From Clostridium tagluense (GTDB lineage: Bacteria > Bacillota > Clostridia > Clostridiales > Clostridiaceae), in assembly GCF_003865095.1 (NCBI RefSeq), contig NZ_BHYK01000015.1, forward strand, positions 50,915 to 114,914: a stretch of DNA of 64,000 nucleotides, in the 5' to 3' direction. Under the pieces are notes generated by a model. The model ran no database searches, was not told where the DNA came from, and worked only from the letters and a program-made list of their open reading frames with translations. Position 1 is the first letter of the stretch; every line of letters begins with the position of its first letter. A program made the translations under genes and the position numbers. Positions 16,489-25,400 of the stretch are shown piece by piece.

Positions 16489-16593
16489 TCCTTCTCTCAT
16501 CCAGACTTTACTGTCGGCTCTGGAATTCAACCAGATCTACCTTTCGGCTCGCGGGCTATACCGCCGGTTAGGAATCTCACCTACCCTGAAGGA
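16489..16593 (-). ncRNA. FMN riboswitch (RFN element)
   Basis: On the minus strand the conserved blocks appear in order: P1 TCCTTC, CAGGGTAGGTGAGATTCCTA, ACCGGCGGTATAGCCCGCGA, then GGTTGAATTCCAGAGCCGAC, AGTAAAGTCTGGATGAGAGA and the P1 partner GAAGGA. These match the RFN consensus closely. It lies about 260 nt upstream of ribD, with a terminator between them. FMN binding is expected to promote termination and shut off the operon. Confidence 0.96.
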
Positions 16594-16729
16594 TCTATTC
16601 AATTTTCAACTTAAGAATAGCACTTTGTGATTTTACTGTCAAGTGAATAAATCTATAATAAAAATAAAGAAACATTTATATTTTCCACTGGGAGAGAGAT
16701 TTATACTACTATTATATTTATTTTCGCTT

Positions 16730-16764
16730 TTTTACTTTACAAAGCTAACGTGTTAAAGTAAAAT
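16730..16764. repeat. Inverted repeat between the FMN riboswitch and the amino-acid transporter operon
   Basis: TTTTACTTTA and TAAAGTAAAA form perfect 10-bp arms around a 14-nt loop. It may be an operator or hairpin in the divergent control region. No gene is nearby except the two divergent operons. Confidence 0.45.
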
Positions 16765-16780
16765 GATATTTATAGGATTT

Positions 16781-16840
16781 ATAACTTGTACAAAAGATAA
16801 ATAGCTTGTACACAAGATAAATAGCTTGTACACAAGATAA
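16781..16840. repeat. Three tandem 20-bp repeats with an internal palindrome
   Basis: Units at 16781-16800, 16801-16820 and 16821-16840. Units 2 and 3 are identical (ATAGCTTGTACACAAGATAA); unit 1 differs at two positions. Each complete unit holds the palindromic core CTTGT-AC-ACAAG. The array abuts the ribosome site of the amino-acid-binding lipoprotein gene. Two helical turns per unit and a palindromic core look like a cooperative regulator-binding site; the regulator is unknown. Confidence 0.85.
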
Positions 16841-16857
16841 ATAAAGGAGTGTTGAAA

Positions 16858-17658
16858 ATGAAAAATAAATTGAAATTTTTAATGGTAGCAATACTTTCCA
16901 CTGCTATTTTAACGGCTTGTGGAAGTACACCTTCCGCAGATAACTCATTAAGTGATATAAAACAAAAGAAAGAACTAATAATTGGTCTTGATGATAATTT
17001 CCCACCAATGGGCTTTAGAGACAAGAGTGGTGAAATTGTAGGCTTTGACATTGATATGGCAAAAGAAGTAGGCAAGCGAATGGGCGTAAAAGTAACCTTT
17101 AAGCCTGTTGAATGGGATGGTATTATATTAAGTCTAAATAATAAAGACATTGATGCTATATGGAATGGATTAACCATAACAGACAAGCGAAAACAGCAAA
17201 TTGCTTTTTCTAAAGTATACCTTCAAAACAAACAAATAATTATTGTAAAAAACAAATCAAAGGTTTCGAGTAAGGTTGATTTAAAGGATAAAATTGTGGG
17301 TCTTCAAATGGGTAGCAGTAGTGAAACTGCTCTAAGTTCAAATTCCCAGCTTTCTAGTTCATTAAAAGAGGTGAAGAAGTACTCAAACAATACAGAAGCT
17401 CTACTGGATTTAAATGCTGATCGTATTGATGCTGTTATAGTAGATGAAGTAGTTGGTCGATACTACACTAATCTAAAACCAGGTGATTATAAAGTTCTTA
17501 ATGAAAATTTAGGTGTAGAGGATTATGGCGTAGGCATGAGAAAAGCTGATGCAAAGCTTACTTCCGAAATAGATAAACTAATAGGCGAAATTAAAAGTGA
17601 TGGAACTGCAAATAGTATATCCCAAAAATGGTTTGGGAAAGATATTATAAATAAATAA
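16858..17658 (+). CDS. Amino-acid ABC transporter substrate-binding lipoprotein
   Basis: SBP_bac_3-family binding protein, 266 residues. Lipoprotein signal MKNKLKFLMVAILSTAILTACGS, then the family opening KKELIIGLDDNFPPMGFRDKSGEIVGFDIDMAKEVGKRMGV and the WNGLTITDKRKQQIAFSKVYLQ block. The ATG at 16858 follows AAGGAG by 8 nt; a GTG 9 nt earlier overlaps that site. First gene of an SBP-permease-ATPase operon, starting directly after the tandem repeats. Ligand is a polar amino acid or possibly cystine; the nearby methionine gamma-lyase hints at a sulfur amino acid but does not prove it. Confidence 0.92.
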   Translation: MKNKLKFLMVAILSTAILTACGSTPSADNSLSDIKQKKELIIGLDDNFPPMGFRDKSGEIVGFDIDMAKEVGKRMGVKVTFKPVEWDGIILSLNNKDIDAIWNGLTITDKRKQQIAFSKVYLQNKQIIIVKNKSKVSSKVDLKDKIVGLQMGSSSETALSSNSQLSSSLKEVKKYSNNTEALLDLNADRIDAVIVDEVVGRYYTNLKPGDYKVLNENLGVEDYGVGMRKADAKLTSEIDKLIGEIKSDGTANSISQKWFGKDIINK

Positions 17659-17695
17659 ATAATAAGTATGAATTTTTCGGAAGTGGGTGTTATAT

Positions 17696-18337
17696 TTGGC
17701 TAATTTTATAGACATTACAACTTATATTTTAAAAGGGAGCCTCTTTACAATTGAATTGTATTTTGCAACCATAATCTTTTGTTTGCCTCTTGGAATAATA
17801 GGCGCACTAATTAAAGTCTCAAATTTAAAAATACTTGGTAGGATTGTGGACCTCTATACTTGGTTTTTTAGAGGAACACCCTTACTTCTTCAACTTTTCT
17901 TCACATATTTTGGGCTACCCATTATTGGCATTAAGTTTTCTCCTTTTACTGCAGCTGCTCTTACCTTTTCTTTAAATTATGGTGCTTACTTTACTGAAAT
18001 ATTCAGATCTGGCATTCAATCTATTGATAAAGGACAATACGAGGCAGCCAAAGTATTAGGTATGAATTATAGACAAACTATGTCAAAAATAATACTGCCG
18101 CAAGCCTTTAAACGAATAATTCCTCCCACCTGTAATGAGGGAATTACTTTAATAAAAGATACGGCTTTAGTAGCTGCTATAGGATTACAAGATTTACTAA
18201 GAGCTGCTAGAGAAATTGTGACTAGAGATTTTACAATCGCTCCTTTTTTTATTGCCGCAATAATATATTTAATCTTTACTTCACTTATTGTCATGGCTTT
18301 TAAAAAATTAGAAAAAAAATATTCAGTTTACGAATAG
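17696..18337 (+). CDS. Amino-acid ABC transporter permease
   Basis: HisM/GlnP-type permease, 213 residues. It has several membrane helices, the arginine-rich DLYTWFFRGTPLLLQLFFTYFGLP block and the EAA loop YEAAKVLGMNYRQTMSKIILPQAFKRIIPP that docks the ATPase. I chose the TTG at 17696-17698, 6 nt after GAAGTGGGTG; the GTG at 17687 overlaps that ribosome site. Middle gene of the importer operon, about 38 nt after the binding protein gene. Confidence 0.92.
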   Translation: MANFIDITTYILKGSLFTIELYFATIIFCLPLGIIGALIKVSNLKILGRIVDLYTWFFRGTPLLLQLFFTYFGLPIIGIKFSPFTAAALTFSLNYGAYFTEIFRSGIQSIDKGQYEAAKVLGMNYRQTMSKIILPQAFKRIIPPTCNEGITLIKDTALVAAIGLQDLLRAAREIVTRDFTIAPFFIAAIIYLIFTSLIVMAFKKLEKKYSVYE

Positions 18338-18388
18338 ACAATAACTGACTCAATAAGAATAACCTGTTAAATTAAGGAGGGTGCTACT

Positions 18389-19129
18389 ATGAATTTACTT
18401 ACGCTAAGTAAAATAAATAAAAGTTTTGATGAAAATGAAGTTTTAAAGAATGTATCACTAAGTTTAAAAAAGGGTGAAGTAATCTCCATTATTGGTCCTT
18501 CTGGCTCGGGGAAAAGCACTCTTCTTAGATGTATAAGTGGGCTTGAGCAGATGGATAGTGGCCTAATTGAATTTAATGACATAACAATAGCCGCGGCTAA
18601 AAAGAAAATTATTAATATTAAAGCAATTGATGCACATAAAAAAATAGGCATGGTTTTTCAAAACTTCAATTTATTTCCTCATAAAACAGTTTTAGAGAAT
18701 ATTATTGAAGCTCCCATTATAGTAAATAATATAGATAAAAAAGATGCTATAAACATAGCAAAAAAACTACTAACAAAAGTAGATTTATTGGATAAAATAA
18801 ATTCTTATCCTTGTACTCTTTCAGGTGGTCAAAAGCAGAGAATTGCTATTGCTAGGGCTCTTGCAATGAGTCCTGAGTTAATTCTTTTTGATGAACCAAC
18901 TTCTGCATTGGATCCTAAACTCACCAGCGAGGTTTTAAAAGTAATTAGAAATCTTGCCCTTGAAAAAATATCACTAGTAGTAGTTACCCATGAAATGGAA
19001 TTTGCAAGGGAAATTTCAGATAGAATTATTTTTATGGAAAACGGAGAAATACTAGAGACCTCCACTCCTGATTTATTATTCTCAAATCCTAAACATCCAA
19101 GAATTAAGCAGTTTTTAAATCTTGCCTAA
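18389..19129 (+). CDS. Amino-acid ABC transporter ATPase
   Basis: ATPase of 246 residues, PAAT family. Walker A GPSGSGKSTLLR, Q-loop MVFQNFNLFPHKTVLEN, signature LSGGQKQRIAIARAL, Walker B LILFDEPTSALDP and switch histidine VTHEMEFAREISDRI. AAGGAGG ribosome site before the ATG. Last gene of the importer operon; a strong terminator shared with the convergent methionine gamma-lyase gene follows. Confidence 0.95.
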   Translation: MNLLTLSKINKSFDENEVLKNVSLSLKKGEVISIIGPSGSGKSTLLRCISGLEQMDSGLIEFNDITIAAAKKKIINIKAIDAHKKIGMVFQNFNLFPHKTVLENIIEAPIIVNNIDKKDAINIAKKLLTKVDLLDKINSYPCTLSGGQKQRIAIARALAMSPELILFDEPTSALDPKLTSEVLKVIRNLALEKISLVVVTHEMEFAREISDRIIFMENGEILETSTPDLLFSNPKHPRIKQFLNLA

Positions 19130-19157
19130 AAATAATTTATTATTATAAAAAGCAAGT

Positions 19158-19200
19158 AAAAAAGGTTATCTATATGCTAACATATAGATAACCTTTTTTA
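19158..19200. terminator. Bidirectional terminator between importer operon and methionine gamma-lyase
   Basis: AAAAAGGTTATCTATATG and its exact complement enclose a 4-nt loop, with T runs on both strands. It sits between two convergent genes. Confidence 0.92.
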
Positions 19201-19216
19201 GTTATTATAGTAGTTA

Positions 19217-20419
19217 CTATTTAACCATTAATTTAAGAGCCTGGTCTAAATCAGCAATAATATCTTCAACATTTTCAAGCCCTACTGCTAGTCTTACTAA
19301 ACCATCCGTTATACCAGCTTCTAATCTTTCTTCTTGTGAATATGGTGAATGAGTCATGGAAGCAGGATGTTCAATTAGTGTTTCAGCATCTCCTAAACTA
19401 ACAGCTATACTGCAAAGCTCAGTAGAATTTAAGAATTTTTTACCTTCTGCAATTCCGCCCTTAATTTCAAAAGCAATAATTCCACCAGAAAGACTCATTT
19501 GTTTTTTTGCAAGTTCATATTGTGGAAAACTTTTAAGTCCTGGGTAATATACTTTTTCAACTAATGGATGAGCTTCTAAAAATTCAGCTACAGCCATTGC
19601 ATTTTTGCAGTGTTTTTCCATTCTTATTTCTAGTGTTTTCATTCCTCTTATAATCAAGAATGCATTAAAAGGACTTAATGAAGCTCCTGTCATATCTTTA
19701 ACACCAAATAATCTAACCTGATCAATAAATTCTTTAGATCCAACAGCAAAACCAGAAATTACATCGCCATGTCCATTAAGAAATTTTGTTCCTGAATGTA
19801 CTACAACGTCTGCACCGAGTTCTAGAGGCCTTTGTGTGTATGGAGTACTAAATGTATTGTCCACTACAACCATACAATCTCCCTTAGCATGAGCAATCTT
19901 TGCTATTGCTTCAATATCTGTTATAAGCAATGTTGGATTTGCAGGTGTTTCTAAGTAAATAACTTTTGTGTTTTCTTTCATAGCATTTCTAACATTTTCT
20001 AAGTTTGAAACATCAACAAAAGTAACTTCAACACCATATCTAGAAATACCATGAGCCAAAAATGCATGAGTACAGCCATAAAGAGTTTGTGCTGAAATCA
20101 CATGGTCTCCAGCCTTTAATGCTGTCCACATAACTGAAGATATAGCTCCTATGCCTGATCCCATGGACATACATGCTTCTCCACCTTCAAGCATTGCCAA
20201 TTTTTCTTCGAGTACTGTATTAGTAGGATTTCCTAGTCTTGTATAAACATATCCATCTTCTTCTCCCGCAAATCTTCTTCCACCTTGCTCAGCTGAATCA
20301 AAAACAAAAGTAGCTGTTTGATGTATTGGAGTAGCTAGTGATCCGTACTGATCTTCTTTATTTCCACCATGTATAGCAATAGTCGCAAATCCACTATTTC
20401 GTAAATGTTCTCTATCCAT
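19217..20419 (-). CDS. megL: Methionine gamma-lyase (PLP-dependent)
   Basis: Cys/Met metabolism PLP enzyme, 400 residues. The motif YGCTHAF places a cysteine at residue 116, the position of the characteristic catalytic cysteine of methionine gamma-lyases; cystathionine synthases and lyases usually lack it. The PLP lysine is in [11 protein letters not shown] (about residue 212). It converts methionine to methanethiol, 2-oxobutyrate and ammonia. I chose the ATG at 20417-20419 (AGGGGGA about 8 nt before); the frame opens 36 nt earlier without a ribosome site. The promoter is of the sigma-54 type (20461-20476), and a sigma-54 activator gene lies upstream on the same strand. Cystathionine or homocysteine lyase activity remains possible. 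Confidence 0.9.
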   Translation of the reverse strand: MDREHLRNSGFATIAIHGGNKEDQYGSLATPIHQTATFVFDSAEQGGRRFAGEEDGYVYTRLGNPTNTVLEEKLAMLEGGEACMSMGSGIGAISSVMWTALKAGDHVISAQTLYGCTHAFLAHGISRYGVEVTFVDVSNLENVRNAMKENTKVIYLETPANPTLLITDIEAIAKIAHAKGDCMVVVDNTFSTPYTQRPLELGADVVVHSGTKFLNGHGDVISGFAVGSKEFIDQVRLFGVKDMTGASLSPFNAFLIIRGMKTLEIRMEKHCKNAMAVAEFLEAHPLVEKVYYPGLKSFPQYELAKKQMSLSGGIIAFEIKGGIAEGKKFLNSTELCSIAVSLGDAETLIEHPASMTHSPYSQEERLEAGITDGLVRLAVGLENVEDIIADLDQALKLMVK

Positions 20420-20460
20420 CACAATTCCCCCTAGTATAATTTTTTCTTTATACATATATT

Positions 20461-20476
20461 AGCAATTATGATGCCA
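20461..20476 (-). promoter_or_regulatory. Sigma-54 (-24/-12) promoter of megL
   Basis: On the minus strand the sequence is TGGCAT-CATAA-TTGCT, matching the TGGCAC-N5-TTGCW consensus with one change and exact spacing. The expected transcript start is near 20450, about 30 nt before the megL ATG. The gene immediately upstream encodes a sigma-54 activator. Confidence 0.8.
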
Positions 20477-20520
20477 CCTTTTAGTAAAAGCTTTTTAAAA
20501 TTAACATTATAAAATCCTTT

Positions 20521-20562
20521 AGGCATATGAAATAAATAGCTTTTTATTTATTTCATATGCCT
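20521..20562. promoter_or_regulatory. Perfect palindrome, candidate enhancer site for the sigma-54 activator
   Basis: Two perfect 18-bp arms (20521-20538 and 20545-20562; AGGCATATGAAATAAATA and its complement) with a 6-nt spacer. There is no T run on the minus strand after it, so it is not a good terminator. It is centred about 90 bp upstream of the predicted sigma-54 start, where activator sites usually lie. Confidence 0.6.
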
Positions 20563-20695
20563 ATGCCGTTTAACTACAGTTTTTTATATGAATTCTAATA
20601 TTTATATTGGGAAAATCAAAATTAAATTGATATTATAATAGCCCTAGATTAATTTTTATTTAATGCAGTGGAATTTTTTATAACCATTAAGGTCA

Positions 20696-20740
20696 TAAAA
20701 GTGTAAAGCTTTCTTTCCACTTGGAAATTATTCTTTACAC
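20696..20740 (-). terminator. Terminator of the sigma-54 activator gene
   Basis: On the minus strand GTGTAAAG and CTTTACAC close a stem with an inner TTTCC...GGAAA pairing, followed by TTTTA. It lies just after the stop at 20748, so megL should be transcribed separately. Confidence 0.75.
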
Positions 20741-20747
20741 CTTTGAT

Positions 20748-22319
20748 TTATTCTTCATATATTCTGTATTTTTTAATTTTATTAATAATAGTAGTGTGTG
20801 AAACCCCTAATTCCTTTGCTGTTTTTCTAAGACTTTTGTTTTTTGAAAGAGCAATTACTATTGCCTGTTTTTCACAACTTTCCACAAGTTCTTTAAGTTT
20901 TAACGCTTTATGCACCTCCAAATCAATTTTATTTTCCATCTTACTCCCTACCCCTATGTCCATAATAAGATTTCCTAAAGATATATATTTCCCATCACAC
21001 AAATTCATAGCCCTTTCAATTACATTTTGTAATTCACGTATGTTTCCTGGCCAATTATATGCCAGTAATTTATTTATAAAGGATAGCTCTGTGCCCTTTA
21101 TTTCTTTGTTTAATTTTTTATTGAATTTGCTTATAAACAGAGTAACTAAGGATGATATATCCGAAAGTCTATCTCTAAGTGGTGGAATAGTTATTGGAAT
21201 AACATTTAATCTATAATATAAATCTTCTCTAAATTTTTTCTGCTGGATCATCTCTTCTAAGTTTCTATTAGTAGCCGCAATAATTCTCACATTTATATTT
21301 TCTTCTTTTGTACTACCGATCTTTCTAATAACGCCTTCTTGAAGAACCCTTAAAAGCTTTGCCTGCAGCACTATAGACAATTCGCCTATTTCATCTAAAA
21401 ACAAGGTTCCACCATCTGCTTCTTTAAAAAGGCCTTCTTTTCCGCTATTCATGGCACCTGTAAAGCTTCCCTTTTCATACCCAAATAGTTCACTTTCAAT
21501 TAAATTATCTGGAAGAGCCGCACAACTTATAGTTACAAAAGCATTATTTTTCCTACTACTTAAACTTTGAGTGGCCTTTGCAAATAACTCTTTTCCAGTA
21601 CCACTCTCTCCTCTAAAGAGTATAGTAGAATCACTCTTAGCTACAGTTTCAACTATTTTTTTGACGGTCTCAATCTTACTACTATTTCCTACGATTTCCT
21701 TAAATGCACCTTCTGTAGTTCCAGCAATAACATTTGCAATCTCTATAGCTTTATGAATATCTTTAATAGATGCAACTGCACCAACTGTAATATTATTATC
21801 ATCTACAATTGGTCTACCTGTGGTTAGGTAGTGTACCTCTCCTCTTTCTGTTTTAACATTAACTTCTACATTATCATACTTTATCCCACTATTTATGAGT
21901 TCTACAGCTGGCGCATCTCCACCTATTAATTTTCTAATATCCATACCTATAGCTTCTTCTTTTTTACAATGAAAGACTTTTTCGCAATAATTATTGAAGA
22001 TGTCTATTTCAAATTTTTTATTTACAACCATTATTCCTTCATCTACTGAATCCAAAATAGCTAAAAGCTTTCTTTCATTTTCCTCATAATTAAGTAAATC
22101 CATTTCATTAACCATAACAACGTCTTCTATTGCAGAAATCTGTTTTTTTAGCGCTTCCTTCTCTACGTCATCCATATTTTGCATCTTAACACAAATTTTT
22201 TTAGGAAAAACTTCCACAGAAAGGAGGTTTATTGCTGCCTTATAAATTTTCTCTAATATCATTACAGTTATTCCTAATCTATCTTTAGTTATTATTTCAA
22301 ATCTAGTGTTTTTCTCCAC
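20748..22319 (-). CDS. Sigma-54-dependent transcriptional activator, ACT-PAS-AAA+-HTH
   Basis: A 523-residue enhancer-binding protein related to TyrR in layout. Domains: N-terminal ACT-like (about 1-75), PAS (about 80-190), AAA+ (about 210-440) and a Fis-type helix-turn-helix at the end (SLRKTAKELGVSHTTIINKIKKY). Walker A GESGTGKE (237-244), sigma-54 loop GSFTGA (284-289; the usual form is GAFTGA), Walker B LFLDE (306-310). Start GTG with GGAGG 9 nt before. The ACT domain suggests an amino-acid signal. Gene order and the sigma-54 promoter next door suggest megL as target. Ligand and binding site are inference. Confidence 0.92.
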   Translation of the reverse strand: MEKNTRFEIITKDRLGITVMILEKIYKAAINLLSVEVFPKKICVKMQNMDDVEKEALKKQISAIEDVVMVNEMDLLNYEENERKLLAILDSVDEGIMVVNKKFEIDIFNNYCEKVFHCKKEEAIGMDIRKLIGGDAPAVELINSGIKYDNVEVNVKTERGEVHYLTTGRPIVDDNNITVGAVASIKDIHKAIEIANVIAGTTEGAFKEIVGNSSKIETVKKIVETVAKSDSTILFRGESGTGKELFAKATQSLSSRKNNAFVTISCAALPDNLIESELFGYEKGSFTGAMNSGKEGLFKEADGGTLFLDEIGELSIVLQAKLLRVLQEGVIRKIGSTKEENINVRIIAATNRNLEEMIQQKKFREDLYYRLNVIPITIPPLRDRLSDISSLVTLFISKFNKKLNKEIKGTELSFINKLLAYNWPGNIRELQNVIERAMNLCDGKYISLGNLIMDIGVGSKMENKIDLEVHKALKLKELVESCEKQAIVIALSKNKSLRKTAKELGVSHTTIINKIKKYRIYEE

Positions 22320-22350
22320 GCTTATACCTCCTTACTTTCTCTTTTGCCTA

Positions 22351-22396
22351 AAATCCTAGCATACAAATAGATATACTTGTATGCTAGGATTTCTTT
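22351..22396 (-). terminator. Terminator of the NUDIX-DUF4173 gene
   Basis: Perfect 16-bp arms (22351-22366 and 22377-22392) around a 10-nt loop, about 110 nt after the minus-strand stop at 22509. Confidence 0.8.
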
Positions 22397-22508
22397 ATTT
22401 CTATGTTATATGTTAGCCCTCATTATATTTTTTCTATAACCAACAAAAACATATCCACAAAGACATAACTGAATTACACTTAAAATCAGAAATTCCACAG
22501 GTATTTGG

Positions 22509-24488
22509 TTAATTTTGATCTATTATCTTTTTAGCCCTATATTTAGAATAGTTAAACTCGTACCATGAATTTTCTTGTGATAAATCTTTCTTCAAATCCT
22601 CTAAATAACTATTAATTTGCTTTGCAATATCCATGTTAGAATCCTCTTTTAACTTTAATATCTCTGGAATAGCATCATAGGATAAATTCCTTAAATATTG
22701 CACATCAATTTTCTGTGTTTTATAATATATATCTATATTCTTACTTGCAATTATTTTATCCACATTAATGTAGTTTACTAATACATACATACTCAAAACA
22801 ATTATTATCAAAATCTTGTTAAGTGATATTTTCCTGTTCCAAATCCCTATTAATGACACCACAAATAGCATAAATAGCATAAACATAAATATATGAACAA
22901 AAATCCTTAAATAAGTAAATCCATAGGTTTGTTCGTATAGTGACATCTTATAATGAGCTGAAAATAGCATGTTAAAAGTAAATGCTACAAGTATGCTTAA
23001 AAATACATTGGATATACTATTTATCCTCTTATTATCCTTTTTAATAAATTTCATGCTGCTAAGTAATATAGTAAAATTAATTATTGTAACAGCCACAAGC
23101 TCAAAAAAACCTTTCCTTGCATATTCTGAGTAAGTAAATCCACCAGCAGTAAAGTTATTACCTCCACCATAAAGATAGGAAAACTGAACTATTGAAAATG
23201 AAAGATATACTAAATTTATCATGAAAATAATTGTTAAAATAGTAACTGGCTCCCATTGTATATCCTTCTTGTTACTTTCACCTTCATCAAATGCATATTT
23301 AAAGCTCCATATATATGAAAATATAATTATAAAAGCTATTATAATAACCAAGAAATGCCCTGTTATTTTTCCCAGGCTTATGTCTTCAAATCCAATAGAA
23401 AAATTTGTTATATAGTTTTTGAATACCATATCTGCTGATGTTAATAACACTAAAATAACAATTAATAAGGGTATAGAAATAATTACTCCTTTTAAAATAT
23501 TTTTCTTTGTAGAGCTTATTTCTTTTTTATTTCTCGAAGTTATATTCCCTTTTATAAATATAAAAGGCTTATAAAAATTCTCTGAAATAGATTTAATACC
23601 TCTCTTAAATACTTTTCTTATTAAATTCGAACTATCCCATTTTATGTTCTCATATCTAATTAATACCGTGCTTACTAGCGTGAGTAGCAATATCATTATC
23701 CCATTAAAAGAGTTTAAAATAACATTAGAATGAATAGAATAATTTAATGCTATTAATACTGTCGGAATAATCATAATATATCCAATGCTTTTTTTAACAT
23801 AAACCTTTTCCCGAGCACTCCATAAGAAAAACCCCATAAACATAAGATAGAAAATAGGAATAGAAATACCAGATTGTTTACCTATAAAGAACCTTTCATA
23901 AATTATTGCCAAAATAAGAGCAACACCAATAATATAAATTTTTTCATTCATGCCAATTTGAGCATCTATGTTTTTTGTTTCTTTCATACGTTTTTTTTCT
24001 AATAACCTTATATTGTCATACTTGTAATTTGGAAAAGAAAAAACTAAACTTTGGACTGCCTTTAACCAATTTTCACTGTAATCTTGATCTATACATTCTT
24101 CTACTAAAAGTCTTAAATAATTTATATTATTTCTATGAAATTTTTCTTTTTCAGATAAAGAAGTCCATCGAAGACCCTCCATATAAAAATTCCCTATATA
24201 CTTTTTAATTTCTTTTGTTGAAATATCAAATTTATCCTTTACACTTTCTATATTAATTAAGTAAGTTTCTATGTCTGAAGATAACTCTTTTTTAAATTTA
24301 AAAATAACTTTATAATGCATATTAATTTGCTCTGTGATCGCGCGAGCAATTGCATCACTCGGAGTCTCCCCATCATTTATTTCTCCTCTTACAAAAAAAT
24401 TAATAGGTTCGCTATTTTCTTTATGACCATATGCCATAAGAACCATATTATCTTTTACAATAATAGCTTGAACATACTTACTCTCCAT
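22509..24488 (-). CDS. NUDIX-like domain fused to a DUF4173/DUF4153 membrane protein
   Basis: 659 residues. The first 150 or so resemble a NUDIX hydrolase (VQAIIVKDNMVLMAYG... then FFVRGEINDGETPSDAIARAITEQINMHY). The Nudix box is degenerate: G35, E41, R49 and E53 are kept, but the RE pair is RA and the EE pair is EQ, so catalysis is doubtful. A linker leads to about 10-12 membrane helices (from IYIIGVALILAIIYERFF near 185) with the DUF4173-like core, ending in a charged tail. GGAGG ribosome site. The next gene upstream is an HTH regulator in the same direction. Function unknown; a membrane sensor with a nucleotide-binding domain is one guess. Confidence 0.8.
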   Translation of the reverse strand: MESKYVQAIIVKDNMVLMAYGHKENSEPINFFVRGEINDGETPSDAIARAITEQINMHYKVIFKFKKELSSDIETYLINIESVKDKFDISTKEIKKYIGNFYMEGLRWTSLSEKEKFHRNNINYLRLLVEECIDQDYSENWLKAVQSLVFSFPNYKYDNIRLLEKKRMKETKNIDAQIGMNEKIYIIGVALILAIIYERFFIGKQSGISIPIFYLMFMGFFLWSAREKVYVKKSIGYIMIIPTVLIALNYSIHSNVILNSFNGIMILLLTLVSTVLIRYENIKWDSSNLIRKVFKRGIKSISENFYKPFIFIKGNITSRNKKEISSTKKNILKGVIISIPLLIVILVLLTSADMVFKNYITNFSIGFEDISLGKITGHFLVIIIAFIIIFSYIWSFKYAFDEGESNKKDIQWEPVTILTIIFMINLVYLSFSIVQFSYLYGGGNNFTAGGFTYSEYARKGFFELVAVTIINFTILLSSMKFIKKDNKRINSISNVFLSILVAFTFNMLFSAHYKMSLYEQTYGFTYLRIFVHIFMFMLFMLFVVSLIGIWNRKISLNKILIIIVLSMYVLVNYINVDKIIASKNIDIYYKTQKIDVQYLRNLSYDAIPEILKLKEDSNMDIAKQINSYLEDLKKDLSQENSWYEFNYSKYRAKKIIDQN

Positions 24489-24540
24489 TTTCTAAATTCC
24501 TCCTACTATTACATATTTAAATACACTAGATTTCATAATT

Positions 24541-24750
24541 TTAATCATCTTCACTATATTCAAGTATATCTCCTGGTTGGCAATGCAGTTCTCTACAAAT
24601 AGCTTCTAAAGTACTAAATCTAATGGCCTTTGCTTTAGAAGTCTTTAATATAGATAAATTTGCATTTGTGATTCCAACTCTGCTTGATAACTCTTGCAAA
24701 GATACCTTCCTTTTTGCCATCATAACATCTAAATTTACGACAATTGCCAT
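24541..24750 (-). CDS. Small XRE/Cro-type helix-turn-helix regulator (YozG-like)
   Basis: A 69-residue DNA-binding protein with a single HTH: KVSLQELSSRVGITNANLSILKTSKAKAIRFSTLEAICRELHCQPGDILEY. This is the short type that commonly accompanies DUF2975 membrane proteins, as here. I chose the ATG at 24748-24750, 6 nt after AGGAGG; the ATG 6 nt earlier overlaps that site. It follows the DUF2975 gene by about 100 nt, with a perfect inverted repeat between them. Confidence 0.9.
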   Translation of the reverse strand: MAIVVNLDVMMAKRKVSLQELSSRVGITNANLSILKTSKAKAIRFSTLEAICRELHCQPGDILEYSEDD

Positions 24751-24777
24751 ATTCATCCTCCTAGTAGTTCACTAGCT

Positions 24778-24802
24778 ACATAACAATTATCAATTGTTAT
24801 GT
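24778..24802. promoter_or_regulatory. Inverted repeat upstream of the HTH gene, candidate operator
   Basis: Perfect 11-bp arms ACATAACAATT and AATTGTTATGT with a 3-nt spacer, about 28 nt before the HTH start codon. Size and place fit a Cro-type autoregulatory site. Confidence 0.5.
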
Positions 24803-24850
24803 ACTCCAGTATTTTGGGATATAAATAACATTTATTCTCGTTATTTATCC

Positions 24851-25345
24851 TTATATTGTGAATTCATTTTCTTCTTTAGCTTCAACAGCTTGTTTAAACA
24901 CCTGAGATAAAATTAGAATAAAACACCCAGCAAAAAAGAATATTAAGAATTCAATATCAGTATGTATTCCACTATTGTCAACATAGGCAATTTTAAAGTT
25001 TTTATATTGGCCATTTATAACAAAATTTATAGCATAGCAAATTGAGATTACAAAACTTAACAGAGATATCCTTTTCAAACAAAGTACATTATCATTAATA
25101 AAAGGTGTTACATTTATTAATGAGCTAACTATTTTTCTAAGATTAAATAAGATTAGTATAACGGCAATTCCTCCTAGACTAAATAAAATGTATGTGATAA
25201 TAAATCTACCCCATGACATCTCTACTACCTTTTCCATTAATATTCCTTTTGACAATGTAAAATAAACAACTATTCCAATAATAATCATAATATCTAATGA
25301 TATTTTTAATAATGAAGCTAAAGACATTTTCCCATAATATTTCAT
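24851..25345 (-). CDS. DUF2975 family membrane protein
   Basis: 164 residues with four membrane helices: LLKISLDIMIIIGIVVYFTL, FIITYILFSLGGIAVILILF, ISLLSFVISICYAINFVI and IEFLIFFFAGCFILILSQVF. The tail EAKEENEFTI is typical of DUF2975, which ends with an acidic E-x-D/E-FTI-like stretch. A VTPFINDNVLCLKRIS segment between helices 2 and 3 is also family-like. GAGGAA ribosome site. Function not known; usually co-transcribed with a YozG-type HTH, as here. Confidence 0.88.
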   Translation of the reverse strand: MKYYGKMSLASLLKISLDIMIIIGIVVYFTLSKGILMEKVVEMSWGRFIITYILFSLGGIAVILILFNLRKIVSSLINVTPFINDNVLCLKRISLLSFVISICYAINFVINGQYKNFKIAYVDNSGIHTDIEFLIFFFAGCFILILSQVFKQAVEAKEENEFTI

Positions 25346-25400
25346 TTAATATTCCTCCTGTACTAATATTTCTTTCAATTTCAATATTACTACCAATTGA

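Noticed and set aside
16781..16840. Tandem repeats as a CRISPR array
   Set aside because: Units are directly adjacent with no spacers, and there are only three.
20521..20562. Palindrome as a terminator of the activator gene
   Set aside because: A separate, better-placed terminator exists at 20696-20740, and no T run follows this palindrome on the minus strand.
24315..24602. Plus-strand frames opposite the NUDIX-DUF4173 and HTH genes
   Set aside because: Shadows of well-supported minus-strand genes.
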